Source: an uncultured Planctomycetales bacterium (GTDB lineage Bacteria; Planctomycetota; Planctomycetia; Pirellulales; Thermoguttaceae). Taken from it: 9,746 nucleotides of DNA. The stretch is taken from the NCBI GenBank assembly GCA_937889015.1, contig CALARR010000350.1, forward strand, positions 1 to 9,746, in the 5' to 3' direction. Position numbers and translations under genes: made by a program. Positions within the stretch are counted from its first letter, which is position 1. Each line of letters begins with the position of its first letter. The notes under the pieces were generated by a model, which saw only the letters and a list, made by a program, of their open reading frames with translations, was not told where the DNA came from and searched no databases. This document shows positions 1 to 6,885 of this stretch, one piece after another.

Positions 1-1
1 G

Positions 2-1057
2 CTGAACGTATCGTCGGGGGCGACGGTCGCCACCTCGTCGACCCGATCGTGCGACCGTGGCCGCACCTGGTCGCCGGCCGCCGGAGTCGTGCTGGAACCG
101 TCGCAGACGCCGCTGCGAATGACCGCGCCGGCCGTCGCCGACGGACAAGGCCGCTGGACTGCGGCCGCCGAGATCGCCGCCGGGCCGGAGGCCGGCGCGG
201 GGGTCATTGTGCAGTCCGACGAGCGGGCGACGAACTGGCGGCGTCTGGCGACCCTCCCCGGCACGCCGGGCAAGAACGACGGCCTCGCCGAACCCTCGCT
301 GGCCGTCGGCCGCGCCGGCCGCTGGGTCGTCTTGGGCAAACGGGCCGGCGCGCCGGGGCAACAGGAGATCCTGCTGACCATGTCGCACGACGAAGGCCGC
401 ACCTGGTCGCCGCCTCGGCCGACGGGCATGAAGGGCCTCCTGCCCGAAATCGTCGAACTGCTGGACACCTTGTTCCTCATTGGCGTGCAAGACGCGCGCG
501 GCCGGTTACAGACCGCGTTCGCCTGGGACGAACTGCAGCACTTCACGGTTCGCGATCTGGCATACGGTTATTGCATCCGGGTGCCGGGCGACAAGCGGCG
601 TTTCGGACGCGGCAGCGGCGTGGACATGGCGGGCGAGTATCATTGTCTGTCGCATGTTCCCCTGCTGGCGGAAGAAGCGGCGGATGCCCGCCGTGCACCG
701 ATCGAGCGAATTCCCACATCGGCCGGCGCAATGACCTTCCGCGGCTCCTGGGAGTCCTCGGGCCAGGGAGAAGAGACGCTCATGAGCGGCCGTGACGGCG
801 CGGCGTCGCTGGCCGTAGAGTGCTCGGGAAGCGCCGTCTTCCTGGTCCACGACGTGCGGCCTGACGGACGCTTGATGTCGGTGCGGATCGACGACGAGGC
901 CTACTCGCCGGTGCAAACGCGAGGTCAGCCGGCCGCCGCGGTCCGCACGTGCCTCGCGGCCGATCTTCCGCCGGGCCGGCATACGGTTAAAATCTATCCG
1001 GCACTGCCGAAGCGGTCGGGGAAAGTGTCGATCCGCGCGGTGGAAACGTCGCCATAG
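2..1057 (+). CDS. Asp-box (BNR) sialidase-like protein, 5'-truncated by the window edge
   Basis: The reading frame is open from base 2 to the TAG at 1055-1057, giving about 351 residues; the start lies outside the window. Two canonical Asp-boxes (S-x-D-x-G-x-T-W) are visible: SCDRGRTW near nt 47-70 and SHDEGRTW at nt 383-406. A degenerate one (SDERATNW) lies between them, and the sialidase-type EPSLAVG stretch follows it. Asp-boxes are structural turns of six-bladed beta-propellers found in GH33 sialidases and many other extracellular proteins. The last 95 or so residues after the propeller part look like a separate all-beta domain (alternating hydrophobics, MSVRIDD, PPGRHTVKIYP), similar in style to jelly-roll or galactose-binding add-on domains. 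The N-terminal half, with any signal peptide and the Arg/Asp catalytic residues, is missing, so sialidase activity is not shown. The frame that starts at the ATG at 89 is internal, because the first Asp-box lies upstream of it. Family call is confident; substrate is not. Confidence 0.8.
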   Translation: MNVSSGATVATSSTRSCDRGRTWSPAAGVVLEPSQTPLRMTAPAVADGQGRWTAAAEIAAGPEAGAGVIVQSDERATNWRRLATLPGTPGKNDGLAEPSLAVGRAGRWVVLGKRAGAPGQQEILLTMSHDEGRTWSPPRPTGMKGLLPEIVELLDTLFLIGVQDARGRLQTAFAWDELQHFTVRDLAYGYCIRVPGDKRRFGRGSGVDMAGEYHCLSHVPLLAEEAADARRAPIERIPTSAGAMTFRGSWESSGQGEETLMSGRDGAASLAVECSGSAVFLVHDVRPDGRLMSVRIDDEAYSPVQTRGQPAAAVRTCLAADLPPGRHTVKIYPALPKRSGKVSIRAVETSP

Positions 1058-1070
1058 GGCCGCACGGCCC
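1057..1070 (+). terminator. Short GC hairpin at the stop of the Asp-box gene
   Basis: GGGCC-GCAC-GGCCC forms a 5-bp all-GC stem with a 4-nt loop that starts on the last base of the stop codon. It is followed by GGGTTTGAAG, so there is only a three-T run. It is a weak candidate for an intrinsic terminator; the position fits, the U-tract does not. Confidence 0.3.
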
Positions 1071-1142
1071 GGGTTTGAAGCCAGACATATCCAAGGAGCC
1101 CAGCCATCATTGAGCGATCTTATTGTGAACTCGGACCCCCAT

Positions 1143-1463
1143 TCAAAGTAACGCTTGTCGACCCGTTGCCGTGGGGTTCCAATGGGCATGACAGGTGTAA
1201 GAACCCCGTGAACAATCACCACAATTTTTGTCCGTAGTTGCGCAGGGGAGACAGTCGCATGTCACGCTGCCACCCACTTGCCACTGCCGGCCGAGTCGTC
1301 GTCTGCCACCAGTCGGCGGTGTCCCGCATCTCGCCAGCGTGCTCGACTCCCAGGGCAAGCTTCTCGACGCGGACTGTGAGCCAAGGATTCGACCGATGCG
1401 AACGCTTGGGACCGTACAGCGGTTAAGGGCCAAGCAAAGACAGGCAACTGTCAGACGTGCCAT
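1143..1463 (-). CDS. Doubtful small ORF with a strong Shine-Dalgarno, possibly a decayed secreted-protein gene
   Basis: The ATG at 1463 on the minus strand is preceded by GAGGAGGT (1475-1468) at ideal spacing, and the product begins MARLTVACLCLAL, which looks like the start of a signal peptide. After residue 13 the frame becomes Arg/Thr/Cys-rich and unconvincing over its 106 codons. If the frame is allowed to slip, the next frame gives LTAVRSQAFASVES (an A-x-A-like cleavage site), and the third frame gives a high-GC3 stretch ending at a TGA at 1218-1216. The opposite (plus) strand of that stretch also reads in a protein-like way (HLASVLDSQGKLLDAD), with the same codon boundaries, so even the coding strand is unclear. 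It could be a pseudogene, or just a chance Shine-Dalgarno. No homologue recognised. Confidence 0.2.
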   Translation of the reverse strand: MARLTVACLCLALNRCTVPSVRIGRILGSQSASRSLPWESSTLARCGTPPTGGRRRLGRQWQVGGSVTCDCLPCATTDKNCGDCSRGSYTCHAHWNPTATGRQALL

Positions 1464-1576
1464 CGGTACCTCCTCATGCTCGGTGGAGACGATTCGCAAC
1501 GTCGGTATGAACCTCCATTGTAACCAGAATGCGGCGGCCGCAGACCAGGGGGAGCACCTCTGTGGGGCGTACTCCC

Positions 1577-1612
1577 AAGGCCTTGCCGGAATTGAACTTC
1601 CAGCAAGGGCTT
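1577..1612 (+). terminator. Strong imperfect hairpin followed by a T-rich stretch
   Basis: Left arm 1577-1586 pairs with 1603-1612 at 9 of 10 positions (G1580/G1609 is the mismatch). After a 1x1 internal loop (C1587/A1602), GGAA (1588-1591) pairs with TTCC (1598-1601) around a 6-nt loop. The next bases on the plus strand are CTTTGTTG, a modest T-rich tail. This would suit a rho-independent terminator for rightward transcripts coming from the Asp-box gene about 520 bp upstream, or a free-standing structured element. There is no gene immediately upstream, which is unusual for a terminator. Confidence 0.35.
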
Positions 1613-1999
1613 CTTTGTTGAATCGCGACCGGTCGCAGCTGCGTTCGTGCCCCTCTTCGGCCCGCCGTTTCCGCACTCGTCTCCAGCCTCCGCGCCCTGC
1701 CCGCGCGGCCTCGGCCCCGACGTAACGCAGACAGAGCCGCACACTTGGAACGTCGCCACTTCAGCCCCCCTCCTGCAAGCAGTAGATTCTCAGCGTCCCG
1801 CAACAGCCAATCGCGACCGACAAAGGCCCATGCTCGGACGGAAAGGCCCAACTGGAAGCCCTTGCACGCGTCTGCTAGCATGGAACAAACGCTGAACACT
1901 CCGTGTCCAGGCGTCGCGTCCAACGTCCGCTTTGCCTTCCACTTGGCGCAACAGTTCTCGGTTTGGTTCCCCTTGCGAGGACGGTCGCCATATTGGGTT

Positions 2000-2103
2000 C
2001 TGCATTGCCAATGAACCGCGCGCCGCGCACCGACCGCAGGTTGATCGCGGAAGCCCGGTCCTCCCGGCCTCCCGTTGGTCGGCCGGGGCCATTGGCAATG
2101 CGG
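2000..2103 (+). promoter_or_regulatory. Paired CATTG(S)CAATG palindromes / structured leader upstream of the four-gene operon
   Basis: Two copies of an 11-bp odd palindrome lie just upstream of the PQQ-propeller gene: CATTG-C-CAATG at 2003-2013 and CATTG-G-CAATG at 2090-2100, with centres 87 bp apart. I found no further copy in the window. Each is a plausible dimer-binding operator site. Because the copies are palindromic, they also form a perfect 12-bp inverted repeat (2002-2013 with 2090-2101). As RNA this would be the closing stem of a roughly 100-nt structure with two internal stems: CCGCG 2016-2020 with CGCGG 2046-2050, and CCCGGCC 2063-2069 with GGCCGGG 2081-2087, a three-way junction. 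The second site ends 55 nt before the ATG at 2156. No convincing -35/-10 pair was identified, and no known riboswitch class was recognised. Confidence 0.5.
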
Positions 2104-2155
2104 AGATCAATAGTGCCTCACGCCCATTCACTCCCCTGTCCTTTCGAGGTCTCCT

Positions 2156-3439
2156 ATGCGACAGATGCGGCTGATTAGTGTGCTTCTCGGTACCTGGATT
2201 CTCGCGCAACAGACGGCACTCGACGCCGCACCCTGGCCCCAATATCGCGGACCTGACCAGACCAGCACCTCCAAAGAAAAGGTGAACCTGGCATGGCGCG
2301 CCGCAAAACCAAAGGTGGTTTGGAAGATCCCCACCCTGAACGGGTTCAGTTCCTTCGCCGTCGCCGATGGCCGAGTCTTCACCCAACTCAATCGCGAACA
2401 GAAGGGCGAGCAGCGCGAAATCTGCGTGGCCCTGGACGCAGCCACGGGCAAGGAGCTATGGGCCTTCGACATGTGCCTGGGCAAGTACTCCGGCGGCAAT
2501 GCCGGCACCAAGGACAACAACGGCGGCGACGGCCCGCGCTCCACACCCACCGTCAGCGACGGGATGGTCTATCTCTACTCGCCGCCGATGGTGCTCTCGT
2601 GCCTGGATGCGGCCTCGGGCAAGTTGCTCTGGTCCAAGGACGTTGAGAAGGAACACGAAGGGCGCAACATCACCTGGAACAGCGCGGCCTCGGTGGTCGT
2701 CGACGGTGATTTGCTGTTCGTGCCTGGCGGCGGCGCGGGCCAATCGATGCTGGCCTTCGAGAAGAAGACCGGAAAGCTCGCCTGGAAGTCGCAGGACGAG
2801 AAGATGACCCACTCCACGCCCGTGGCCGCCACGCTTCATGGCGTGCGGCAGATCATCTTCTTCATGCAGAGCGGGCTGGTTTCGCTGGCGGCCGACGACG
2901 GCCGGGCGCTGTGGAAGTTCGCCTTCCCCTTCAAGGTTTCCACGGCCATCTCGCCCGTCGTGGCCGGCGACGTGGTCTACTGTTCGGCCGCCTACGGCGT
3001 GGGCAGCGCGGCCTGCAAGATTCGCAAGCAGGGCGACCAGTTCACGGCCACCGAGATCTGGCGGATCGTCGGCGACAAGGACGTGGCCAACCATTGGAGC
3101 ACGCCGGTCTACAAAGACGGATACCTGTACGGCATGTTCGGCTTCAAAAAGTTCGGCGTCGGCCCGCTGAAGTGCGTGGAACTGGCCACGGGCAAGGTCA
3201 AGTGGGAACAACCCGATTTCGGCCAGGGCAACGTAATCTTGGTGAATGACAAGTTGCTGGCCCTGACCGACGATGGACAACTGGTCGTGGTCGAGGCCAC
3301 GCCCCGAGCCTACAAGGAGTTGGGGCGCATCAAGGCCGTGGCCGGCAAGTGCTGGACCACGCCCGCCTTGAGCGATGGCCGGCTCTACGTGCGCAGCACC
3401 AAGGAGGGCGTCTGCCTCGACGTAGGCTTCAAACGCTAG
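2156..3439 (+). CDS. Secreted PQQ-like beta-propeller repeat protein
   Basis: The product has 427 residues. The ATG at 2156 has GAGGT at 2146-2150 (5 nt away), followed by a Sec-type leader (about residues 1-25, MRQMRLISVLLGTW...LDAA). The mature part opens with WPQYRGP (27-33), a frequent start of planctomycete PQQ-like proteins. Blade motifs of the A-x-D-x-x-T/S-G-K-x-x-W type recur at about 92-104 (ALDAATGKELWAF), 149-162 (CLDAASGKLLWSKD), 200-212, 243-255 and 340-352 (CVELATGKVKWEQ), matching a beta-propeller related to BamB and quinoprotein dehydrogenases. There is no haem-binding CxxCH, and I see no clear PQQ-ligand set, so it is unlikely to be a complete quinoprotein dehydrogenase. A binding or scaffolding role in the periplasm or at the surface is likelier. 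It is the first gene of a four-gene run and lies downstream of the paired palindromes. The family is clear; the function is unknown. Confidence 0.88.
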   Translation: MRQMRLISVLLGTWILAQQTALDAAPWPQYRGPDQTSTSKEKVNLAWRAAKPKVVWKIPTLNGFSSFAVADGRVFTQLNREQKGEQREICVALDAATGKELWAFDMCLGKYSGGNAGTKDNNGGDGPRSTPTVSDGMVYLYSPPMVLSCLDAASGKLLWSKDVEKEHEGRNITWNSAASVVVDGDLLFVPGGGAGQSMLAFEKKTGKLAWKSQDEKMTHSTPVAATLHGVRQIIFFMQSGLVSLAADDGRALWKFAFPFKVSTAISPVVAGDVVYCSAAYGVGSAACKIRKQGDQFTATEIWRIVGDKDVANHWSTPVYKDGYLYGMFGFKKFGVGPLKCVELATGKVKWEQPDFGQGNVILVNDKLLALTDDGQLVVVEATPRAYKELGRIKAVAGKCWTTPALSDGRLYVRSTKEGVCLDVGFKR

Positions 3440-3499
3440 CGGTAAGTGCCCAGCCATCTCCCGATCGATCGCGTCTCACACAAACAAAGGCGTTTTGCC

Positions 3500-4456
3500 A
3501 TGCGACTGTCGAACATCCATCGCCTGTCAACGGTGTTTGTGCTATGGGCTCTCGCCTCGTTCGCTGTGCAGGCCGTGGCTCAGCCCAAGCGTGCCGCCCC
3601 GGCCAAACCGCTTCCGGACCTGGCGGACGTCCAGTACGGGCCCCACGAGCGCAATGTGCTCGACCTCTGGAAAGCCAAATCGCCACGACCGACACCCCTG
3701 GTGGTCTTCATTCATGGCGGTGGATTTCGGGCCGGCAGCAAGAGTTCCCTGTCGCCGGCTTTGCTGCAGGGGCTGCTCAAGGCAGGCATCTCGGTGGCGG
3801 CCATCAACTACCGGCTCTCGCCCGAGGTCTGTTTTCCCGCTCATTACATGGATTGTGCCCGGGCAATCCAGTTCCTGCGATTCAAATCGAAGGAGTGGAA
3901 CCTCGACCCCAAACGGTTTGGCGCCACGGGCGGCTCGGCCGGGGCAGGCACCTCGCTGTGGCTCGGCTTTCACGACGACATGGCCAACCCCAACAGCGCC
4001 GATCCCATCCTGCGCGAGTCGACTCGCCTGAGTTGCATGGCGGTGCTGGGCGCTCAATCGACCTACGATCCGCGCGTGATCAAGCAGATTGTCGGCGGCC
4101 GGGCACACGAGCACCCGGCCCTGGAGGGCTTCTACGGACTGAAGCCCGAAGAGTTGGACACGCCGAAGGCCTTCGCACTCTATGAGGCGGCTGCGCCGAT
4201 CACGCACCTCAGTGCCGGCGATCCGCCGGTCTACGCCTTCTACAACGAACCCCAAGGTCCGCTGCCCGCCGATGCCCGGCCAGGACAAGGCATCCATCAC
4301 ATCAACTTCGGCACCTACCTGAAGGAGCGGATGGACAAGCTGGGGATCGAATGCATCGTGCGTCACAAGGACGACGTTGCCGATCCGAACCAGGAAATAG
4401 TCGCTTTCTACGTGCGCCATCTGCATCCCCAGGGCGCAACTTCAGATGCCTTGTGA
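3500..4456 (+). CDS. Secreted alpha/beta-hydrolase esterase (HGGG type, BD-FAE/hormone-sensitive-lipase-like)
   Basis: The product has 318 residues from the ATG at 3500, which has AAAGG at 3486-3490 and starts a clean signal peptide (MRLSN...ASFAVQAVAQ, about 1-28). An in-frame GTG at 3446 would add 18 residues ahead of the leader and is not preferred. The oxyanion-hole motif HGGGF is at 72-76 and the nucleophile elbow GGSAG at 144-148, with Ser146 as nucleophile. Asp241 (GDPPVYA) and His266 or His267 (GIHHINF) are likely triad members. Length and motif order fit the exported acetyl/feruloyl-type carbohydrate esterases and lipases of this superfamily. It lies 60 bp after the PQQ-propeller gene and 83 bp before the SGNH hydrolase, suggesting co-transcription. 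Removal of acyl groups from a glycan is the likely role given its neighbours; the substrate is inferred, not seen. Confidence 0.87.
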   Translation: MRLSNIHRLSTVFVLWALASFAVQAVAQPKRAAPAKPLPDLADVQYGPHERNVLDLWKAKSPRPTPLVVFIHGGGFRAGSKSSLSPALLQGLLKAGISVAAINYRLSPEVCFPAHYMDCARAIQFLRFKSKEWNLDPKRFGATGGSAGAGTSLWLGFHDDMANPNSADPILRESTRLSCMAVLGAQSTYDPRVIKQIVGGRAHEHPALEGFYGLKPEELDTPKAFALYEAAAPITHLSAGDPPVYAFYNEPQGPLPADARPGQGIHHINFGTYLKERMDKLGIECIVRHKDDVADPNQEIVAFYVRHLHPQGATSDAL

Positions 4457-4478
4457 GCGAAGCCAAAGGCTGCTTTGC
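4457..4478 (+). other. Small stem-loop directly after the esterase stop codon
   Basis: GCGAAGC (4457-4463) can pair with GCTTTGC (4472-4478), 7 bp with one G-U pair, around an 8-nt loop; an alternative is AGCC-AAA-GGCT (4461-4471). No T-run follows, so it is more likely to protect or process mRNA within the operon than to terminate it. It may be chance. Confidence 0.25.
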
Positions 4479-4539
4479 TGATGGCCGATCGCCTCGACTT
4501 TGACCTCCTTTTCGTCGCCAACCCGGTGGAGCCCCACGC

Positions 4540-5226
4540 ATGAAACGCCGATTCGCCTCTTGTCTGTTTGCCGCCATGCTCCTTGCGATCATGGGCCATT
4601 CGGTCATCCGGGCCGAAGAGCCGCGGATCGTTCGCGAGGCGATCGAGTGGTGCAACATCTGGGTGCCGGAAACCAACGAGACGGCCCTGCCCAGGGCGCT
4701 GCTGATCGGCGATTCGATCACCCAGGGCTACTATCCCAAGGTGGCCGAGGCGCTCAAGGGCAAGGTTACCGTCGCCCGGATCACCACCTCCAAGTCGATC
4801 GGCGATCCCGTGCTGCTGGCCGAGGTCGCCCTGGTCCTGGGCCAATACCGTTTCGACGTGGTGCACTTCAACAACGGCCTGCACGGCTGGGGCTACAGTG
4901 AGGAGGAGTACCAGAAGCACTTTCCCGAACTGCTGGCCACGATCCACAAGCACGCCCCCCAGGCCAAGTTGATCTGGGCCACGATCACGCCCATGCGCAA
5001 CCGCGAGGACCTGAGCCTCTTCGACGATCGCACCCAGCGCGTCACGGCGCGCAACACGATTGCCGCGCAAATCGTCGGCCGCGAAAAGATCGCCGTGAAC
5101 GACCTTTACGGCCTGGTCAAGGACCATCCGGAATACTGGTCCAAGGACGGCGTGCACTTCAACTCCAAGGGCACGACGGCCGAGTCCGAACAAGTGGCCA
5201 GGTTCATTCTGGACGCTCTCAAGTGA
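4540..5226 (+). CDS. Secreted SGNH/GDSL-family hydrolase
   Basis: The product has 228 residues. The ATG at 4540 has GGAG at 4528-4531 (8 nt away) and a typical leader (MKRRFASCLFAAMLLAIMGHSVIRAEE, cleavage near residue 25). Block I is LLIGDSITQGY (55-64 region) with nucleophile Ser59. A block-III-like Asn is in FNNGLHGW (110-117). Block V is KDGVHFNSKG, giving the Asp203/His206 pair. The size is normal for a single-domain SGNH esterase. Such enzymes remove acetyl or other acyl groups from polysaccharides or lipids, and exported planctomycete members often sit with glycoside hydrolases. It ends only 9 bp before the GH140-like gene, which supports coupling of the two. Some SGNH proteins of this subtype act on other acyl substrates, so deacetylation of a pectin-like glycan is an inference from context. 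Confidence 0.88.
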   Translation: MKRRFASCLFAAMLLAIMGHSVIRAEEPRIVREAIEWCNIWVPETNETALPRALLIGDSITQGYYPKVAEALKGKVTVARITTSKSIGDPVLLAEVALVLGQYRFDVVHFNNGLHGWGYSEEEYQKHFPELLATIHKHAPQAKLIWATITPMRNREDLSLFDDRTQRVTARNTIAAQIVGREKIAVNDLYGLVKDHPEYWSKDGVHFNSKGTTAESEQVARFILDALK

Positions 5227-5235
5227 CACCGGCTC

Positions 5236-6885
5236 GTGACCACACATCGCGATGAAAGGCTCTTCGTGCTCTCAATCCTGGCTTGGATCAGCGTTCTTGC
5301 CGTTTCTGCTCCCGATTCGGTGGCCGGCACGGCCGGCAGTGTCCGCCCCCTGCATCAGTGGCAGCCGTGCGAATTGGTCTTCCAGGCGGCTGCCGACTGT
5401 GCCGATCCGTTTGACCCGGCCGTCGACTTCCATGCCGTCTTCACCGGCCCGCAAGGCGCGCGTTTGACGATCCCCGGTTTCTGGGACGGCGATCGCACCT
5501 GGAAGATCCGCTTCACACCCACGGCCGCAGGCACTTGGGAATACCGCACTTCCTCTGCAAACCGAACCGACCGGGGCCTGCACGACCGGCAAGGGCGCCT
5601 GGCGGTCCAACCGCCCACCAACGAGACGCTCTTGCGCCGCCACGGCGGTTTTCTCCGGGTTAGCGACAATCGCCGTTACCTGACCTACAGCGATGGCACG
5701 CCCTTCTTCTGGCTGGGCGACACCTGGTGGCAGTGCCCTTCGGCCTATGTGCCGCTGGCTCAATTTGAGCGCCTCATCGACCTGCGCGCGAAGCAAGGCT
5801 ACACCGTGTTTCAGGCGCACGGCCACCGCGCGCTCCGTGCCGACGGGCCGAATGTCTTCGAGGCCATAGCAACCGCCACGCCGCAGGCCCTGGCCTACTG
5901 GCGCGAGGTGGACCAGTACTTCGCCTATGCCGAAGAGAAAGGCCTGCTGGGGGTGATGGGCTTCGCCGGCCATGCCTTGCTCGACCCGATCGGCCTGCAG
6001 GATCTCAAACGCCTGTGGCGCTACTATCTGGCGCGCTACGGTGCCTATCCCATCACATTCCTCATCACCCAGGAGTACAACGCCAATATCGGCAAGCTCC
6101 AGCAGCGGCTTCCCAAGCTGCTGGCCCTGGGCCAGTTCATCCACGACGTTGATCCTTACCGTCGCGCCATGAGCGTGCACCCCTGGACCATCGCTCGCGA
6201 ACAACGCGAGGCATGGAACGAACCGTGGCATGACTTCATCATGCTCCAGGCCGGTCACCGCGTGTTCACCAATGTCAAGCGATACGGCGAGTTCTACGCA
6301 GCGGCCACCTTCAAGCCGATGATCGAAAGCGAAGGCAATTACGAGGGCTTCGTGGGAAAGGACTTCCCGGTCGACGCAGCCGCCGTGCGACGCACCGCCT
6401 ACTCGGCGATCCAGGCCGGTTGCTGCGGCTTCACCTACGGCGCCCAGGGTCTGTACGCCGGCGTGCAGGACAAAGCCGAGCCCTTCAACACGCCGCGCTG
6501 GGGCCCAGTGCTCACGTGGGAAGAGGGCTTGATGCTGCCCGGCGGCGCGCAGATGCAGCACCTCCGCGCCTGCTACGAATCGCTTGCCTGGTGGCGGCTC
6601 GAGCCGTGCCCGGACGCGGTTCCCGGAACCCGAGTCCTTGTCAAGGCCGAAGGCCAGCGAGCGCTGCTGCTGTACTTCCTCGCCGGCGATCCCCCGGCAA
6701 ACGCCAGGCTCGCACGGATCCCACCCGGCAATCGCTACCACGCCGCATGGTTCGACCCGCGCAATGGCCAGAAGACGGTCGTGAGTGAACCGCTGACGGC
6801 CGATGCGCAAGGCCTGCCCTTGCCGGCAAAGCCCGACAAAGAGGACTGGGTCCTTCTGCTCACTTCTTCGAGCCCTCGGCCTTGA
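5236..6885 (+). CDS. Secreted DUF5060/DUF4038 glycoside hydrolase, GH140 (apiosidase)-like
   Basis: The product has 549 residues. After a leader (about 1-31) comes a beta-sandwich of about 90 residues (38-126; HQWQPCELVF...GTWEYRT), matching the DUF5060 type. A TIM-barrel of the DUF4038/apiosidase type follows (about 138-450), opening with the hallmark FLRVSDNRRYLTYSDGTPFFWLGDTWW. The candidate acid/base Glu280 is in FLITQEYN after RYGAYP, and a second candidate is Glu364 or Glu366 in MIESEGNYEGF. The C-terminal part (about 455-545, with AWFDPRNG) resembles the small beta domain often annotated as putative collagen-binding. The start is uncertain: GTG at 5236 keeps a positively charged n-region but lacks a good ribosome site, while GTG at 5266 has GAAAGG at 5254-5259. 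The gene follows the SGNH hydrolase by 9 bp. Characterised GH140 enzymes cleave apiose linkages of rhamnogalacturonan-II; many relatives have unknown substrates. Confidence 0.88.
   Translation: MTTHRDERLFVLSILAWISVLAVSAPDSVAGTAGSVRPLHQWQPCELVFQAAADCADPFDPAVDFHAVFTGPQGARLTIPGFWDGDRTWKIRFTPTAAGTWEYRTSSANRTDRGLHDRQGRLAVQPPTNETLLRRHGGFLRVSDNRRYLTYSDGTPFFWLGDTWWQCPSAYVPLAQFERLIDLRAKQGYTVFQAHGHRALRADGPNVFEAIATATPQALAYWREVDQYFAYAEEKGLLGVMGFAGHALLDPIGLQDLKRLWRYYLARYGAYPITFLITQEYNANIGKLQQRLPKLLALGQFIHDVDPYRRAMSVHPWTIAREQREAWNEPWHDFIMLQAGHRVFTNVKRYGEFYAAATFKPMIESEGNYEGFVGKDFPVDAAAVRRTAYSAIQAGCCGFTYGAQGLYAGVQDKAEPFNTPRWGPVLTWEEGLMLPGGAQMQHLRACYESLAWWRLEPCPDAVPGTRVLVKAEGQRALLLYFLAGDPPANARLARIPPGNRYHAAWFDPRNGQKTVVSEPLTADAQGLPLPAKPDKEDWVLLLTSSSPRP

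Larger units (their letters stand above)
1071..2001. other. Long region without a convincing intact gene
   Basis: No frame on either strand gives a recognisable protein. The longest frames (199 codons at 1143-1742 minus, 165 codons at 1228-1725 plus, 149 codons at 1474-1923 minus) are rich in Arg, Cys and Pro, lack domain-like hydrophobic patterning, and overlap one another. Within it, about 1216-1463 has coding-like base periodicity but is frame-broken. A strong hairpin lies at 1577-1612 and a 12-bp perfect palindrome GCGACC/GGTCGC at 1625-1636. It separates the left glycosidase-like gene from the operon starting at 2156. It may be a decayed gene plus a long regulatory leader. Confidence 0.5.

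Noticed and set aside
506..1222. A 238-codon minus-strand frame opposite the Asp-box gene
   Set aside because: It runs antisense through the C-terminal domain and past the stop, with Arg-rich, domain-free sequence.
2092..2112. TTGGCA (2092-2097) and TCAATA (2107-2112) as a sigma-70 promoter
   Set aside because: The spacing is 9 bp instead of about 17, and the -35-like word is part of the palindrome.
2456..3457. A 333-codon minus-strand frame opposite the PQQ-propeller gene
   Set aside because: It is a composition shadow rich in His, Gly and Arg; the plus strand has repeated PQQ-blade motifs.
4408..5247. A 279-codon minus-strand frame opposite the SGNH gene
   Set aside because: It is antisense to a complete SGNH hydrolase with all its blocks, and carries no motif of its own.
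5272..6810. A 512-codon open frame on the minus strand opposite the GH140-like gene
   Set aside because: It mirrors the high-GC3 codon pattern of the real gene and its product is Gly/Val/Ala/Arg-rich with no domain. The plus-strand protein has clear family motifs.
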